DNA of 64,000 bases from Pyrenophora tritici-repentis. Taxonomy: Eukaryota > Ascomycota > Dothideomycetes > Pleosporales > Pleosporaceae. Of the stretch, positions 1 to 10,204 are shown one piece after another. Both the position numbers and the translations under genes were made by a program. The notes beneath the pieces are model-generated. The model was not told the DNA's origin and searched no databases. It saw only the letters and a list, made by a program, of their open reading frames with translations. Where the stretch lies: the NCBI RefSeq assembly GCF_003171515.1, contig NC_089397.1:1736001-1800000 (forward strand). Direction: 5' to 3'. Each line of letters begins with the position of its first letter. The first letter of the stretch is position 1.

Positions 1-1490
1 TCACTATCCGTATCGCTTACCAATCCAGCCAGGGCCTCGTCATCTAGACTCTCAACATCATCTTCTCTCCCAGCATCTTTGTTAACCTTGACATTCACGA
101 ACAACACCCACAGTCCGAGGTCATATGTGATTCTGCAAGCGCCGCTTGCCAAGAACGCAATCCAGAAGTTGTCGTGTCCAGAAAGGAAGCCGGTGATTGA
201 TGGTCCAGCGCTAGCCGCTAGCGTACGCAGCATACCCGTAATACCCATGACACCTGTGCGCTCCTCTGGCTTTACGACTGCAGCGATAAAGGCCGCACGA
301 GGGGCTTGATCCATACTGTTTAGTGCAGCTCGAAATAATAGTAGGCCCACTGTCCAGCCAACACCCGATGGTAGCGGGATGAAAGCACTAGCAAGTGAGG
401 ATGGGATATGTGTGAACACCATCGTATTGATGAGACCGATACGTTTAGCCAGCGGTCCGGCGAAGATTGCACCGACAGCGCAGAGGAATTGCGAGGCTGA
501 TGTAATGTCTCCGAGTGTCGTCTTAGGGACGTGGAACTTCTGCTCGACGTAGTAGTTCATTAGCGAGTAAGGAGTCATACCATCTGCCAAGCTATCAATG
601 GCCAGAAGAATCCAAAGCCTGAACATGATCGATCGAGTAGGCTTCGATATCTGACTGAAGTAACTTGCTTTCTTCGCGGATGGTGCGACTCTCGGGTTGG
701 CCTGTCTTCCTATATTGTTGCGATCTTCCTCAAACCCGTCGGTGGTGCTGGGAGTCATGGCTTCCAGAAGTACCTCTTCTTCTTCCTCGTCATGTCCACC
801 TCGTCCTCGTTCATTCATTTCTGCATGCTTTTCACCGGCAACTTCACATCTGTTGCTCAGACACAGGCACAGAATGCTTCCGAGGACACCAAAGGCTGCG
901 TATCCCCAGAACAAGGTATGATATGCCTTGGTCACATTTCCGCTGTGCTTCTCGAGTGCATGTACCGTTCTTCCGGCGACCTCTGCTCCAATTGCTCCTG
1001 CCATTGTTGTCGCTGTAACATACCAAGCCAATACATCGCTTCGGGTCTTGTCATCCGTCAATCCACTTAGTATGCTCTCTTCAACAGCCCTGAATGGACC
1101 GCAGTCGGCACCAGTGACAGATATAATGCCGAATACGGCAGCGAGGAGCAGAATCCAGAAGTTTTCTGAAAGCGCGAATGCGACGCCTGAGCCAGCCATC
1201 ATCACACTTCCCATGAATAAAATTCGTCTCCGGCCAAGCTTGTCCGCCACAAGGGTAAGTAGCAACGAAAGCAAGACATCTCCAAGCAGTGTCAAAGTCA
1301 TGAAGACTCCAATCCTCCCATCGGGAAACTTCAGCGAGGAGAAGAAGAGGGCTAGAATAAGACTCGGTATGCCGGCCGTGAACATGCGTAGGGAACGCAG
1401 CGATATGATGATATAAGCATCTCGTCCTGTTGCGTTGAGGGATGTAATTCCGAGAAAACCAGCAACTCGCGAGATCGCAGTAGGAGCCAT
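1..1490 (-). CDS. MFS transporter, 3' end cut by window edge
   Basis: A single open frame runs from an ATG at 1490 to the window start without a stop, giving about 496 residues and no introns. It encodes alternating hydrophobic segments in the twelve-helix pattern of the major facilitator superfamily. The signature loop DKLGRRR lies between the second and third helices near residue 82. A charged central cytoplasmic loop near residue 230 is rich in Glu (EEEEEVLLEAM). Such proteins move small solutes or drugs across the plasma or vacuolar membrane by proton coupling; the substrate cannot be read from the sequence. The C-terminal part seen here is acidic (REDDVESLDDEALAG), so only a short tail is probably missing. 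The gene is divergent from the hypothetical gene at 2251. Confidence 0.85.
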   Translation of the reverse strand, partial: MAPTAISRVAGFLGITSLNATGRDAYIIISLRSLRMFTAGIPSLILALFFSSLKFPDGRIGVFMTLTLLGDVLLSLLLTLVADKLGRRRILFMGSVMMAGSGVAFALSENFWILLLAAVFGIISVTGADCGPFRAVEESILSGLTDDKTRSDVLAWYVTATTMAGAIGAEVAGRTVHALEKHSGNVTKAYHTLFWGYAAFGVLGSILCLCLSNRCEVAGEKHAEMNERGRGGHDEEEEEVLLEAMTPSTTDGFEEDRNNIGRQANPRVAPSAKKASYFSQISKPTRSIMFRLWILLAIDSLADGMTPYSLMNYYVEQKFHVPKTTLGDITSASQFLCAVGAIFAGPLAKRIGLINTMVFTHIPSSLASAFIPLPSGVGWTVGLLLFRAALNSMDQAPRAAFIAAVVKPEERTGVMGITGMLRTLAASAGPSITGFLSGHDNFWIAFLASGACRITYDLGLWVLFVNVKVNKDAGREDDVESLDDEALAGLVSDTDS

Positions 1491-2250
1491 GGTAACAATG
1501 TGACTACACCGCACACTTGAGGACGACCAAAGAACTCGAGCGCAATGTACGTGACACCGAAAGATAAAGAAAGGATAAAGAAGAAGAGAAAATCCGCATG
1601 CTACCTCGCGACGAGTGATCGCGTGTCGTACTAGTGTGCCAGCAGTAACTATACCCGTCCCGGGTTTAAGCTACTAAGCCTTTCTGAGTCACACATAGTG
1701 CTGCGGTTATGCATGTTCTAGAATCTGGTTGGGTGCTTTGTCTTTTCCGCGTCTGTTTTCCGTGTCTATTTTGATTGTGACTGCTGGAGACGCTGCAGGC
1801 TGCGCGGCCGAGACGCGGAAGGCAACCCCGCATCAAGGTGAAGGTGTGACTCTGCATCATTAGCCCGAGGGCTAGCTTATCGCTGTCACGTGTCTGTGTG
1901 GTATCTCAGCGACGTGCTCGCAACACTGCAATACAAAGAACTGTACGGCCCAATTACTTGAGAGTCGGATAGATTTCTGAGGGTTGAGCACAGATGAGGG
2001 GCTGCATCAAGACCCTTCTTCTTTGTTCCACCGATATTTCCGCCTCAACTTGGTAAACGATTGACGTTCATCAGACGCGCTTTACATAACTACACCTATC
2101 CTTCTGGTATCACTCACATTACCACACTCATGACCTACCTCTCAGCGACCCAGCGCTAAATGAGCAAGCGGTGCCTCGTCTAGAAACGGCCGCCCCACCT
2201 CGTAGCACCAACTTCACCGGGCTACCAAAAGCCACAGCTATATCCACACC
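1491..2250. other. divergent intergenic region
   Basis: This 760-nt gap separates two divergent genes, so it should hold both promoters. A purine-rich stretch at about 1555-1597 would be a pyrimidine tract on the transporter strand, which is common upstream of fungal genes. I see no convincing gene; short open frames here lack recognisable content. Confidence 0.5.
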
Positions 2251-3171
2251 ATGGACAGCATGCAGCCATCATTTGGAGATGCGTTCGAAAGTATGCTCCC
2301 AAATGAGCTCAAGCAGGCAATCTTCAAATTGGCGGCGGCCGACAACAGCGACGAAATAAACATCAGTCTCTCGGAAGATGACGAAGCATCTCTTCAAGCA
2401 CCAGCTATTGACTTCCTGCTGAAGTTGAAGCAAGAGTACCCAGCCACCATATACTCTCACGCACTAAGCTTCCTCACGGGTCCTACCATGCGATGGGTTC
2501 TGAAAAGCGAGTGGGAGCCACACCGCCGTGTTCTTGCTGCTTTCCGGGCCAAGGTTCCTCTGGATATTCGACAGAGTATCAAGCATCTCTACATGCCCAA
2601 AGTGACCATTAGAGGCGTCATCGACCCTTCCACACTTGCCAACAAAAAGGAAGATCTGAAATTCGTCACTTTGCCAGACGGGGAGGACTATTCCCCTTAC
2701 CTGGATTCCCTGCATAAAGAAGGCTTACACGGTAACAACGCGGGGAGGTTGATCATGAAAGATCTCCAAGGGACAATCATGCTGATTCCATACGTTTTTC
2801 CTTGCCTGGAAAAGTTTGACTTCAGTCTTGACATGTTTGACTGTCTCCCACCAGCCATTTCACATCACCCTCTCACAGATTCCGTCAGCCGACTTCTCCG
2901 ACATGAAATTGCCTTCAACATGTCCTTGATTATGATCATGCTGACATCGCTCAGAAGCCTGCGCAATGTCAACAATGTCGACATACGTATCTTCTGGGGC
3001 GACTTTTTCCGACGAAATCGTAGGTTCGACTACAGCGTCAGCAAGGAAGATGAGGATAAGCTAGAGATTCTGTTTAGCCGGGAACTCATCAAACACGCCC
3101 CGGCAAAGAGCATCACCAGTTATGCCAAGCAGCAGGGCATATATGTCATGGGGGACAAGGTTACAGCATGA
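2251..3171 (+). CDS. hypothetical protein, weak F-box-like N-terminus
   Basis: An intronless 306-residue frame starts at the ATG at 2251. I do not recognise a named family. Residues 16-28 (LPNELKQAIFKLA) resemble the start of an F-box, as in many fungal F-box or leucine-rich-repeat-like proteins, and the rest alternates hydrophobic and charged stretches as in a globular cytosolic protein. There is no signal peptide and no clear transmembrane helix. If the F-box reading is right, the protein could be an SCF ubiquitin-ligase adaptor, but this is weak inference. Codon use and length support a real gene. It lies upstream of a gene-poor transposon-bearing stretch. Confidence 0.65.
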   Translation: MDSMQPSFGDAFESMLPNELKQAIFKLAAADNSDEINISLSEDDEASLQAPAIDFLLKLKQEYPATIYSHALSFLTGPTMRWVLKSEWEPHRRVLAAFRAKVPLDIRQSIKHLYMPKVTIRGVIDPSTLANKKEDLKFVTLPDGEDYSPYLDSLHKEGLHGNNAGRLIMKDLQGTIMLIPYVFPCLEKFDFSLDMFDCLPPAISHHPLTDSVSRLLRHEIAFNMSLIMIMLTSLRSLRNVNNVDIRIFWGDFFRRNRRFDYSVSKEDEDKLEILFSRELIKHAPAKSITSYAKQQGIYVMGDKVTA

Positions 3172-3318
3172 TAGTATCGAATGGATCAAGGTGCAGATGC
3201 CGACACATAGCAATACAAAGTCATGCCTCCAAATTTGGCCAAGCAGTACTTCGTGTGCATGAGATCTAGGCAGTCGGGACTAGTCCATCATTTTGTGTAT
3301 CAATGATACTTATCGGTA

Positions 3319-3690
3319 TCAAACAACACAAGAAATGACTTGTACTTGAGGTCTCGCCTTAACCTGAATCAAAAACTTTCTGTATATGGGCAACCGATCC
3401 AACATGTGCTTAGATGCTTGGCTGTAACTCTTCATATATTTAAGACCTCTGAGCCTAGAAAACACATCTTCAACGTCCACGGATGGATATTCCCGAGAGT
3501 AAGTCCAGTATATCGCTATGTTTTGAATCGCATCTCGTTGGCGGTCCATCAAAGCACCCAAGAAAGAGCGGCATTGCAAACGATGCTCCAATTCAAAGGT
3601 GTTCAGCTCAAACACGAGAAGCGAGGCCTCTGCGTGGGTTTTTTGACACACATGCTGGAAAGAATTTCGGTCATGATCTTAGGCCTACAC
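3319..3690 (-). pseudogene. 2EXR-type gene fragment
   Basis: On the minus strand a readable stretch ending at a stop at 3319 contains VCQKTHAEASLLVFELNTF. This is the hallmark (VCRQ.Y.EAS-like) of the large fungal 2EXR family, whose complete members start with a LP.EIRNRIY-type motif. That N-terminal motif is missing. The frame is open upstream only to a stop near 3691, and no ATG precedes the conserved part. The fragment ends 137 nt from the inserted Copia element at 3827, but no matching N-terminal half is visible on the far side, so simple splitting by that insertion is not supported. It is a decayed remnant. Confidence 0.55.
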
Positions 3691-3826
3691 CCCCACTATC
3701 GCGATGGACGTATGTCGACACCACCTAAAACAATACCGTAAATCATCTTAATAGATGTGAATTAGTTTCGTTCCACAGTATAATGGATTTAGCTATCAAC
3801 TTTGATTCCAGAACAATAATGTAGTT

Positions 3827-4032
3827 TGTTGATACGGCTAAGGTATCGGAATCACCTTCGTTGCAACGAGTTGAAATGATTGTGATTGTTCTTGTTGTTC
3901 TATGGAGGTGGAGGGAGGTCGGCAGTAAGGCAGCAGCTAGAGCTCGGACCACACGGCTTAGTCAGCCGTGTAATCCAAGCTCGTGCATGCAGCAACCAGC
4001 TGCCTTATCTACCGCAGGTTCGATTCCCAACA
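3827..4032 (-). repeat. LTR of Copia element 1 (3' LTR)
   Basis: This 206-bp terminal repeat starts TGTTGATACGG and ends GATTCCCAACA on the plus strand. It matches the copy at 9327-9532 along its full length by eye. The last bases include GGTTCGATTCC (4017-4027), identical to the consensus of a Pol III box B. Confidence 0.95.
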
Positions 4033-4213
4033 CTGACTATCTTTTCTTTTTGTGCCGGGAGATCAGATCCGTCCCCAAATCCTCCAAATCTGTAATAATA
4101 TCCTGCTGCCGAAATGTAGCTAGTTGCCTATCTCGGCTAGCGCTATACGCCTTCCTGTATGCCCTTATGTCCTCCTCTTGTGTCCTTCGTTATCGCGCAC
4201 ACGTGCCCGTTGA

Positions 4214-7200
4214 CTACTTGGTGCCTTCAAGGTTGCTGAGCTCGGTGCTCTCGGTCGTGGGCTTGGTGTTGCGATCACGGTTGACCCACCCTTGCACTCG
4301 GAGGTTGAGCTCGTTAGAGTTGATGAGGTTCTCTATCGCGGCGTTGCAACCTGCCTTTGTCATAGAGTCTGCTGGGTTGTCGCGACCGTCGATCCATCTG
4401 ATATCCATGAGTTCGCTGCGCTCGTAGGCTTCGCGCATTGCCATGATGTCAATCATAAGGCGTTTCTCCTTGGTGGTGCCGAGCTTGACAAGGCAATCGT
4501 ATAGCGATCGCGAGTCGGTGCATACCACGATGGGGACCTTAGGTAAGTTGAGTCGTTCCATGACCATATCAATGGTGCCGCCGATCGCGACTGCGATATC
4601 TACGCCGTGCGCCATCGCGTAGATCTCGGAGGCGAGGACGCTCCTGGTGATCCGCTTGCATTTGACTGAGGACCAGTGGACGATGTTGCCACGTATCCCG
4701 AAGTTTGTGTCGCTTGAGGTGACTTCATTGCCGAGTACGATGACGAATCCCATCTGGGAGCTCATATCCTTGTTGTTGGCAAAGGACGCGTCGACTAGGG
4801 TAAACAGCTTGAGGTTGCGTATGTCCAGAGGTACGTAGGTCAACCCATGGCAGAGGTTCTTCTTTTGCCATTCGATGCGTTTGTTTAACTTGGATATTTC
4901 TTCTTTTGTAGGCTCACTCGCTTGCGCAGCAGCGGCGAGGTCGAAGCTTGCTTCGGGTTGACAGATTGTCGCGATGTAAGCGCCACGTGCGCGTTGTTGA
5001 ATGTACGTCTTCTTGTCAGTTGCGATCTCCAGTTTCTCACCTTGTTTCTTTTGGCGTAGTGTGATCACGCCGTCTGTTGTGAGACTAACGACGCACCCGT
5101 TAAAGTCGATAGGGTTGTTAGTAGTAAGAAACTGCTTCTCTTTGGCGCTGAAGCGCAGCTCCTTGCTCTCCTTATTGGCAAACACGTCATCGGACAGACC
5201 GAGCGTGTCATCAGTTTGCATGCCGACAATACCAAAGCCTAACGCCGTTGGCTTGGTGATTAAGAGGCACGGGTCATAGGTTGATGTTTCCATCCCGAGT
5301 GTCGTGGTATGGTGTTTGAAGTAGGTTGACCACCAGTACGCTCCTGCCTCGGCGATGCCGTACAGCGGCTTCACGACCACCATGATGGTGCCTTTGGGGT
5401 AGACATTGCGGAGTTGCGTGGGAAGATCCGCGATGATCGTGCGCTGGAGATGGTCATCGGCTTGCGTGTACGCCTGCGTGATATCTCGAAGCCATAGCGT
5501 CATGCCCATTTGAAGCAGTGAGGGTGCAAGCGCGATAATAATGCGCTGACTGGCGCGCTGGATCGTCGGGCTTTGTGTGAGCACAATCCGTTTTCCATCA
5601 TCGGCATAACCCTGAACAACGAGGCGCGATTTCTCGTACGGCTTAGTGGTAGTTTTGCCTTTGACCTCGTTGACAATCCGTGACTTAAAGACGCGGATGC
5701 CACCATGGCGCTGAGGGTCATACTCCTCGAAGCGGAACACTCCGCGAGTGATCAGCGCGTCAATCTCTGCCTTGGTGGATAGTTCGAATGGTTCGCCTAG
5801 GGTTGTGATCTTGCCAGTGGCACGCAGCTTCTTGGACAGCACTAAGTCGTCCTCCTCGCGTTGCGTGAGGTTGACGTCGTTGGTCTCGATGGGAGCTGGT
5901 TTTGGCTTGTTTTTGGAGCCTTTGGGGCGACCGCGCTTTCGTGGAGGTGGAACTTCTGTCTCTGGGATAAACTCGTCATCGTCCGCATCCCCGCAATTGT
6001 CGTTGTCGTCGTCGTCGCGCGGGATAACGGTGGAGTTGTTGCGGTGGTATGGCTGCACCGATGTGACTCGAAATGTCGCCTGCCTGCCGTCGACGTCGAC
6101 AATCGCGGCGGTTAGGTCGTCGTTCATGGCGATGAGGGTATGGGGACCAGTCCAACCGCGGTTCTCGCGCCAAACCTTTACGCTGCTCTGGATCGGGAGC
6201 TGAAGCGTTTCAATGACGTTCGGTCCGTTGCGTGTCGCAAGTGCGTCGTTCACCTGGCGTTTTGCTTTGATCTTGCGGACCTCCGCCATCGCGTTCTTTA
6301 TCGCTTTCGCGCGCGCGCTGATGGATGGTGATGGCGGCGATGTCTTGGATAGGCGGGGGTAGGTGCCAAAGACGAGGAGAGTAGGCACAAGGCCATCTGG
6401 ACCAGCAGTGTCGTTGACGGCTTTCACAGCCATCTGGAGGAGGTGTTCAGATGACGTGTCGCTGTCTATGTCGGCGGAGATGACTTCGAAGGCACGGCGG
6501 ATGGCCGCATGGTACCGCTCCACCTTGCCGATGGAGTTATGCGCCTCGACAGGCACCTCGTCAACCTCGATGGCCATTGTCTTTGCATTGTTGACAAACT
6601 CCTCGCTCGCAAAGTTCTTGCCAGCGTCGGTGGCTATGACATCAGGCGGACCAACGTACATATCGATCCACATGGCGCGGAGTGTGTCCCATGTTGTGCT
6701 TGCTTTCATGTCGGTGAGAAAGCGCGCTGCTTGGAAGGCAGTTGCTTCGTCAATAGCATGAAGTACTGGCCTCTGATTAATGTACATCACGTCGACGATA
6801 AGTCGATAGTTGAAGTTGATATCGTCGCGGAGGGTAAACCGAAATCGTCCTGGCGCCTTGCCAGTAATCTGACATTGGTGACAGAACTTGTTGATCTTTT
6901 CGATGGTCGCCGCATCGACTTCGTCATAACCTGCTCTCGCGAGGACCTTGTAGAGTCGTCCCGCAGCTGGATGACCAAAGCGCCGATGGAGTTGCGCAAG
7001 CTCTACCTCGGTGAGGTAGTGCGTCGCGGTCTCTTGGTCGTCGAGCAGGAGCCATGGGTGTCCCCATTTGCGCACAATGGGGTACTCCCGTGACTCGTGT
7101 ACAAGCACGTTGTCAACATTGTTGAGGTAGATCCCGTGGCGGTCCATGTCTGCAAGGCACAGCAAGAAAGGCGTGTTGGTCGGCATCACCGCAAAAAGTA

Positions 7201-9250
7201 TAACGCCGAGCGGGGTTTTGACCTTCACCTCGCCAAGTGAGAGACACTCTGGGTTATCTCCAAATCGAATTCGGTGGCGACCTGCCGTGGACTCATTGAT
7301 CGTGGCCGATGGCTGGAGGCGTTGCAGTGCCATGACCTGGGTCTTTCCTGCAGTGGAGACTCCGGCCGCGCCGGTGTCGGGCATGATGCCTTGGAAACAG
7401 TGAGCACCATATCGGTGATCGAAGGTGAACATGTGGGGTGCCTCCTTTGCAGTCTCCGACGCGTATGGGTCGATCCCAGTGATCGCGTGGGTCGCCGCGG
7501 CGTCGTTGAGGTTGATGGTGAGCGCTTGCCCGTCGATGGTTCCGCAAGCAGCGGTGTTGAATTGTTCATGTTGGAAGTACGCATCGAGGTCATCAACGCG
7601 GTTGCCGTCGTCGTCCTCTGCCTCGTCATGAAGCTCGATGCCTTCGAATCCGGCGAGGAACACGTCGTAGTCGTCATCGAGATCGTGGTTTTGGACATAA
7701 GTCTTGAAGCGTTGGTGCGACTCATTGCGCTCCTCGTGTGAATGTCGCGTTGACCAGCATCCTTGTTTGCCGCACACATAGCACTTTTTATCGTGCGAGC
7801 GGCGGGGAGGGTATCGCGGTCGTGACAGCGTCGGTCCGCGGTTGAAGCGACCGGTGCCATAGCCTCGGGGTCTGTCGCGAGGTTCGTCGTTTCGGTTGTA
7901 TCGTCGGTTTGTGTAGAAGATGTCATCGTCTGTCTGTTCATTGTCATAGTTGAACTGCGTTCGAGCATGCGGGTGACAGCGTTGCCAGTTACCGACGGCG
8001 TTGCGGAGCTCTGAAGCGACTGCTTCAAAGGTCGACGCAGGTCGGATCAGGACTGCGCTGCAGGCTTCGACACCCTGGCATGCTGACACAAGTTGTCCGG
8101 TGAGGCTTGACTCGCTGAGTCCATTCTGCTGAGCCATCGCTTGGTACAGCTTGTGGAGCTTGTCGATGAGCAAGTCAAGGCATTGCGCAATTGTCTTGTC
8201 AGGATTACTTGCGATGACGTCCTTTAGCATAATGGTGCGCCATTCGTTCAAGAACAACTGGTAGTTCTCGGTAGTGTGGAAGTAGGCGCCCAGTTTCGCG
8301 ATGATGTCTTCGTATCCAAGGTCAAGTGGAGCGATAGATTGGTAGTAGTAAGTTGACGCTTTGCCAGTAAGCATAGTGGAGATGGCTAGCTTGTAGCGGT
8401 CAGTTTGGCCAGGTTGAATGCCGACTTTGGCGCAAAGCTCTCGAAAGATGACCAGTTTGTGACTGAGCACGTCATACTTGTCACCACTGAACTTATCGTT
8501 GTTATTGTACAGCTTCGCGAGGTTTGTGAGTGCTGTCACGTTGAGTTGAGCTGGCGACGGTGAGTACTGTGCTTGTGGGTATCCTGTTGGTGGCTGCGGA
8601 GGGTTAGGGTAACTGTAGTTGCTGTTTGTGAGCTGTCGACACTTGAAACCGTCGACGAGTCGCATAAGCTCAAGCTCGTCGTCAGGCCATATCGGGCACG
8701 ACGAGAGATGGAGGAGGTTGTACAGTTGCGTTATTACTGTGTCACGACTGTTGATCTGGATGTAAATCCCTCGGTGTCGGAGCAATTCCTTGACTGCTTT
8801 CCGGAGCCGCACGTCGACCGCACTTATGATATCTTGAGTCCAATCCTCGAAGGACTTTTGGAACTCCTGGAGGATGAAGAGGTCGAACTGTCCATCGTCT
8901 TCAACTTGGACGACCCAATCGAGGACGACAGTGTTCAGTTTGTCGGTGTTTATGACTGTGTCGGTCGGGTCGAGTTCCGCGTTGACATACTCACTCTTGT
9001 GCATCTCGGAGTACCACGATCGGTACTTGACGCTCTTGTATGGTGCCATGGTGCTGAAGTCAGTCGATTGTTTGCTGTTAGTTGCAGGCGTTGTCAGTTG
9101 TTTTTGTGCGTGGTTGACGCAGATCTTTTCGTTCAAGATCTCCTTCAGAACTGTCGGCGAAAGCGCTACCTTGATAGGTAGTCTCTGCGGGCGGTGCTGT
9201 ACTTCGCACTCCTTGCTACTGTGAGGTAGGAGGAGTCGCTTCTTGGCCAA
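4214..9250 (-). CDS. Copia-type Gag-Pol polyprotein (element 1)
   Basis: One uninterrupted frame of 1678 codons. In order it carries: a Gag region; a Cys/His knuckle starting CYVCGKQGC near residue 487; an aspartic protease with DTGA near 623; an integrase with an N-terminal HRRFGHP and CHQC zinc site near 750-790 and a DDE triad near 818, 870 and 910; a reverse transcriptase near 1210-1360; and RNase H with DASFANN near 1488. The protease-integrase-RT-RNase H order is diagnostic of Copia/Pseudoviridae-like elements rather than Gypsy. The RT active-site box reads MQTDDT, so the usual YVDD is replaced by QTDD while both catalytic aspartates are kept. No stop or frameshift is visible, so the frame appears functional. 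Confidence 0.95.
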   Translation of the reverse strand: MAKKRLLLPHSSKECEVQHRPQRLPIKVALSPTVLKEILNEKICVNHAQKQLTTPATNSKQSTDFSTMAPYKSVKYRSWYSEMHKSEYVNAELDPTDTVINTDKLNTVVLDWVVQVEDDGQFDLFILQEFQKSFEDWTQDIISAVDVRLRKAVKELLRHRGIYIQINSRDTVITQLYNLLHLSSCPIWPDDELELMRLVDGFKCRQLTNSNYSYPNPPQPPTGYPQAQYSPSPAQLNVTALTNLAKLYNNNDKFSGDKYDVLSHKLVIFRELCAKVGIQPGQTDRYKLAISTMLTGKASTYYYQSIAPLDLGYEDIIAKLGAYFHTTENYQLFLNEWRTIMLKDVIASNPDKTIAQCLDLLIDKLHKLYQAMAQQNGLSESSLTGQLVSACQGVEACSAVLIRPASTFEAVASELRNAVGNWQRCHPHARTQFNYDNEQTDDDIFYTNRRYNRNDEPRDRPRGYGTGRFNRGPTLSRPRYPPRRSHDKKCYVCGKQGCWSTRHSHEERNESHQRFKTYVQNHDLDDDYDVFLAGFEGIELHDEAEDDDGNRVDDLDAYFQHEQFNTAACGTIDGQALTINLNDAAATHAITGIDPYASETAKEAPHMFTFDHRYGAHCFQGIMPDTGAAGVSTAGKTQVMALQRLQPSATINESTAGRHRIRFGDNPECLSLGEVKVKTPLGVILFAVMPTNTPFLLCLADMDRHGIYLNNVDNVLVHESREYPIVRKWGHPWLLLDDQETATHYLTEVELAQLHRRFGHPAAGRLYKVLARAGYDEVDAATIEKINKFCHQCQITGKAPGRFRFTLRDDINFNYRLIVDVMYINQRPVLHAIDEATAFQAARFLTDMKASTTWDTLRAMWIDMYVGPPDVIATDAGKNFASEEFVNNAKTMAIEVDEVPVEAHNSIGKVERYHAAIRRAFEVISADIDSDTSSEHLLQMAVKAVNDTAGPDGLVPTLLVFGTYPRLSKTSPPSPSISARAKAIKNAMAEVRKIKAKRQVNDALATRNGPNVIETLQLPIQSSVKVWRENRGWTGPHTLIAMNDDLTAAIVDVDGRQATFRVTSVQPYHRNNSTVIPRDDDDNDNCGDADDDEFIPETEVPPPRKRGRPKGSKNKPKPAPIETNDVNLTQREEDDLVLSKKLRATGKITTLGEPFELSTKAEIDALITRGVFRFEEYDPQRHGGIRVFKSRIVNEVKGKTTTKPYEKSRLVVQGYADDGKRIVLTQSPTIQRASQRIIIALAPSLLQMGMTLWLRDITQAYTQADDHLQRTIIADLPTQLRNVYPKGTIMVVVKPLYGIAEAGAYWWSTYFKHHTTTLGMETSTYDPCLLITKPTALGFGIVGMQTDDTLGLSDDVFANKESKELRFSAKEKQFLTTNNPIDFNGCVVSLTTDGVITLRQKKQGEKLEIATDKKTYIQQRARGAYIATICQPEASFDLAAAAQASEPTKEEISKLNKRIEWQKKNLCHGLTYVPLDIRNLKLFTLVDASFANNKDMSSQMGFVIVLGNEVTSSDTNFGIRGNIVHWSSVKCKRITRSVLASEIYAMAHGVDIAVAIGGTIDMVMERLNLPKVPIVVCTDSRSLYDCLVKLGTTKEKRLMIDIMAMREAYERSELMDIRWIDGRDNPADSMTKAGCNAAIENLINSNELNLRVQGWVNRDRNTKPTTESTELSNLEGTK

Positions 9251-9326
9251 GACTACACAGCAAAAGAGCTGATGGGTCTCCTTGTCAGATATCTAGCCGA
9301 TCTGTGGTGTAGCAACCACTGATCAG

Positions 9327-9532
9327 TGTTGATACGGCTAAGGTATCGGAATCACCTTCGTTGCAACGAGTTGAAATGATTGTGATTGTTCTTGTTGTTC
9401 TATGGAGGTGGAGGGAGGTCGGCAGTAAGGCAGCAGCTAGAGCTCGGACCACACGGCTTAGTCAGCCGTGTAATCCAAGCTCGTGCATGCAGCAACCAGC
9501 TGCCTTATCTACCGCAGGTTCGATTCCCAACA
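9327..9532 (-). repeat. LTR of Copia element 1 (5' LTR)
   Basis: Second copy of the 206-bp terminal repeat. Because the polyprotein is read on the minus strand, this right-hand copy is the transcriptionally upstream LTR. The box-B-like GGTTCGATTCC is at 9517-9527. Confidence 0.95.
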
Positions 9533-9537
9533 TAGTT

Positions 9538-10204
9538 CAAACATACATTTCATTATTCGCTCTTCTGTCATAGTTTGCAGAAAGCGATAGTGGCTCTAGG
9601 CGCTTCTGTATATCTGTAGAGCGCACTGCCATGTTGTAACCAGTTAGGATTGGAAGATTAAAATTTCAAGGATTGACTGTCGATCCGGATTAGAGCAGCA
9701 AGTGGTGATGAGATCATTTAGAAAGGTTAGGCTGATTGCTATAGCATATGTTTGACAAACTCAGTCGCTTGCTCCTGCGTTACGGGTGATCCGCTAATGT
9801 GAATTGATCAACTGACCATGACAACAATCGTTCTTCTACACTACTTGTACACAACCCTACGCTGATTCATTACTTACCAAATCCTGACCTACTATTTTAG
9901 ATACAGTCAACCGTTGCGCTATTTAGGCTGTCCGCGCGTGTGGGGTATGCATTGATCGTATGAATTCTTGTAGGCTGTAGTCAATCTTCCAAAAAGATTG
10001 AAAATAAAGATTGGTATACGCCCCTCTAATAATTGGGGAAGTTTTGTTGCACCCTAAATGATACATTTCATCCTCATATCGAGCGGTTTATACTGTGGGG
10101 ACGAGATGAGTGCATGGTCTCTTCCTTAGCAAGACAGCTGGAAAGATCTGCTCAGCCGATAAAGATGAAGTAAGGGTCTTCAGCTAAGCATAGGCCGCAT
10201 CACA
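9538..10204. other. gene-free interval
   Basis: Fairly AT-rich sequence downstream of the Copia insertion. No open frame longer than chance and no repeat or RNA gene is visible. It is flanked by transposon and pseudogene sequence, so it is probably relaxed accessory DNA. Confidence 0.4.

Larger units (their letters stand above)
3822..9537 (-). mobile_element. complete Copia LTR retrotransposon with TAGTT target duplication
   Basis: Two direct repeats of 206 bp (3827-4032 and 9327-9532), apparently identical, begin TG and end CA. They bound one long polyprotein frame on the minus strand. The five bases before the left LTR (3822-3826) and after the right LTR (9533-9537) are both TAGTT, a clean target-site duplication. 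A purine tract on the coding strand (AAAAAGAAAAGATAG, 4037-4051) sits next to the 3' LTR as expected for plus-strand priming. The primer-binding site next to the 5' LTR (just below 9327) is not obvious to me. Identical LTRs and an intact frame indicate a recent, possibly active insertion. Confidence 0.95.

Noticed and set aside
1666..1860. Minus-strand frame of 64 codons upstream of the MFS gene
   Set aside because: Short, basic, without recognisable features, in a promoter interval.
3827..4032. A complete tRNA gene inside the Copia-1 LTR
   Set aside because: Only the box B-like sequence is convincing; acceptor, anticodon and T stems do not pair, so I report the motif but not a tRNA.
7225..8028. 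Frame of 267 codons overlapping the Copia-1 polyprotein
   Set aside because: Same-strand alternate frame of the polyprotein, rich in Thr/Ser/Arg as expected for an out-of-frame reading; no Copia element needs it.
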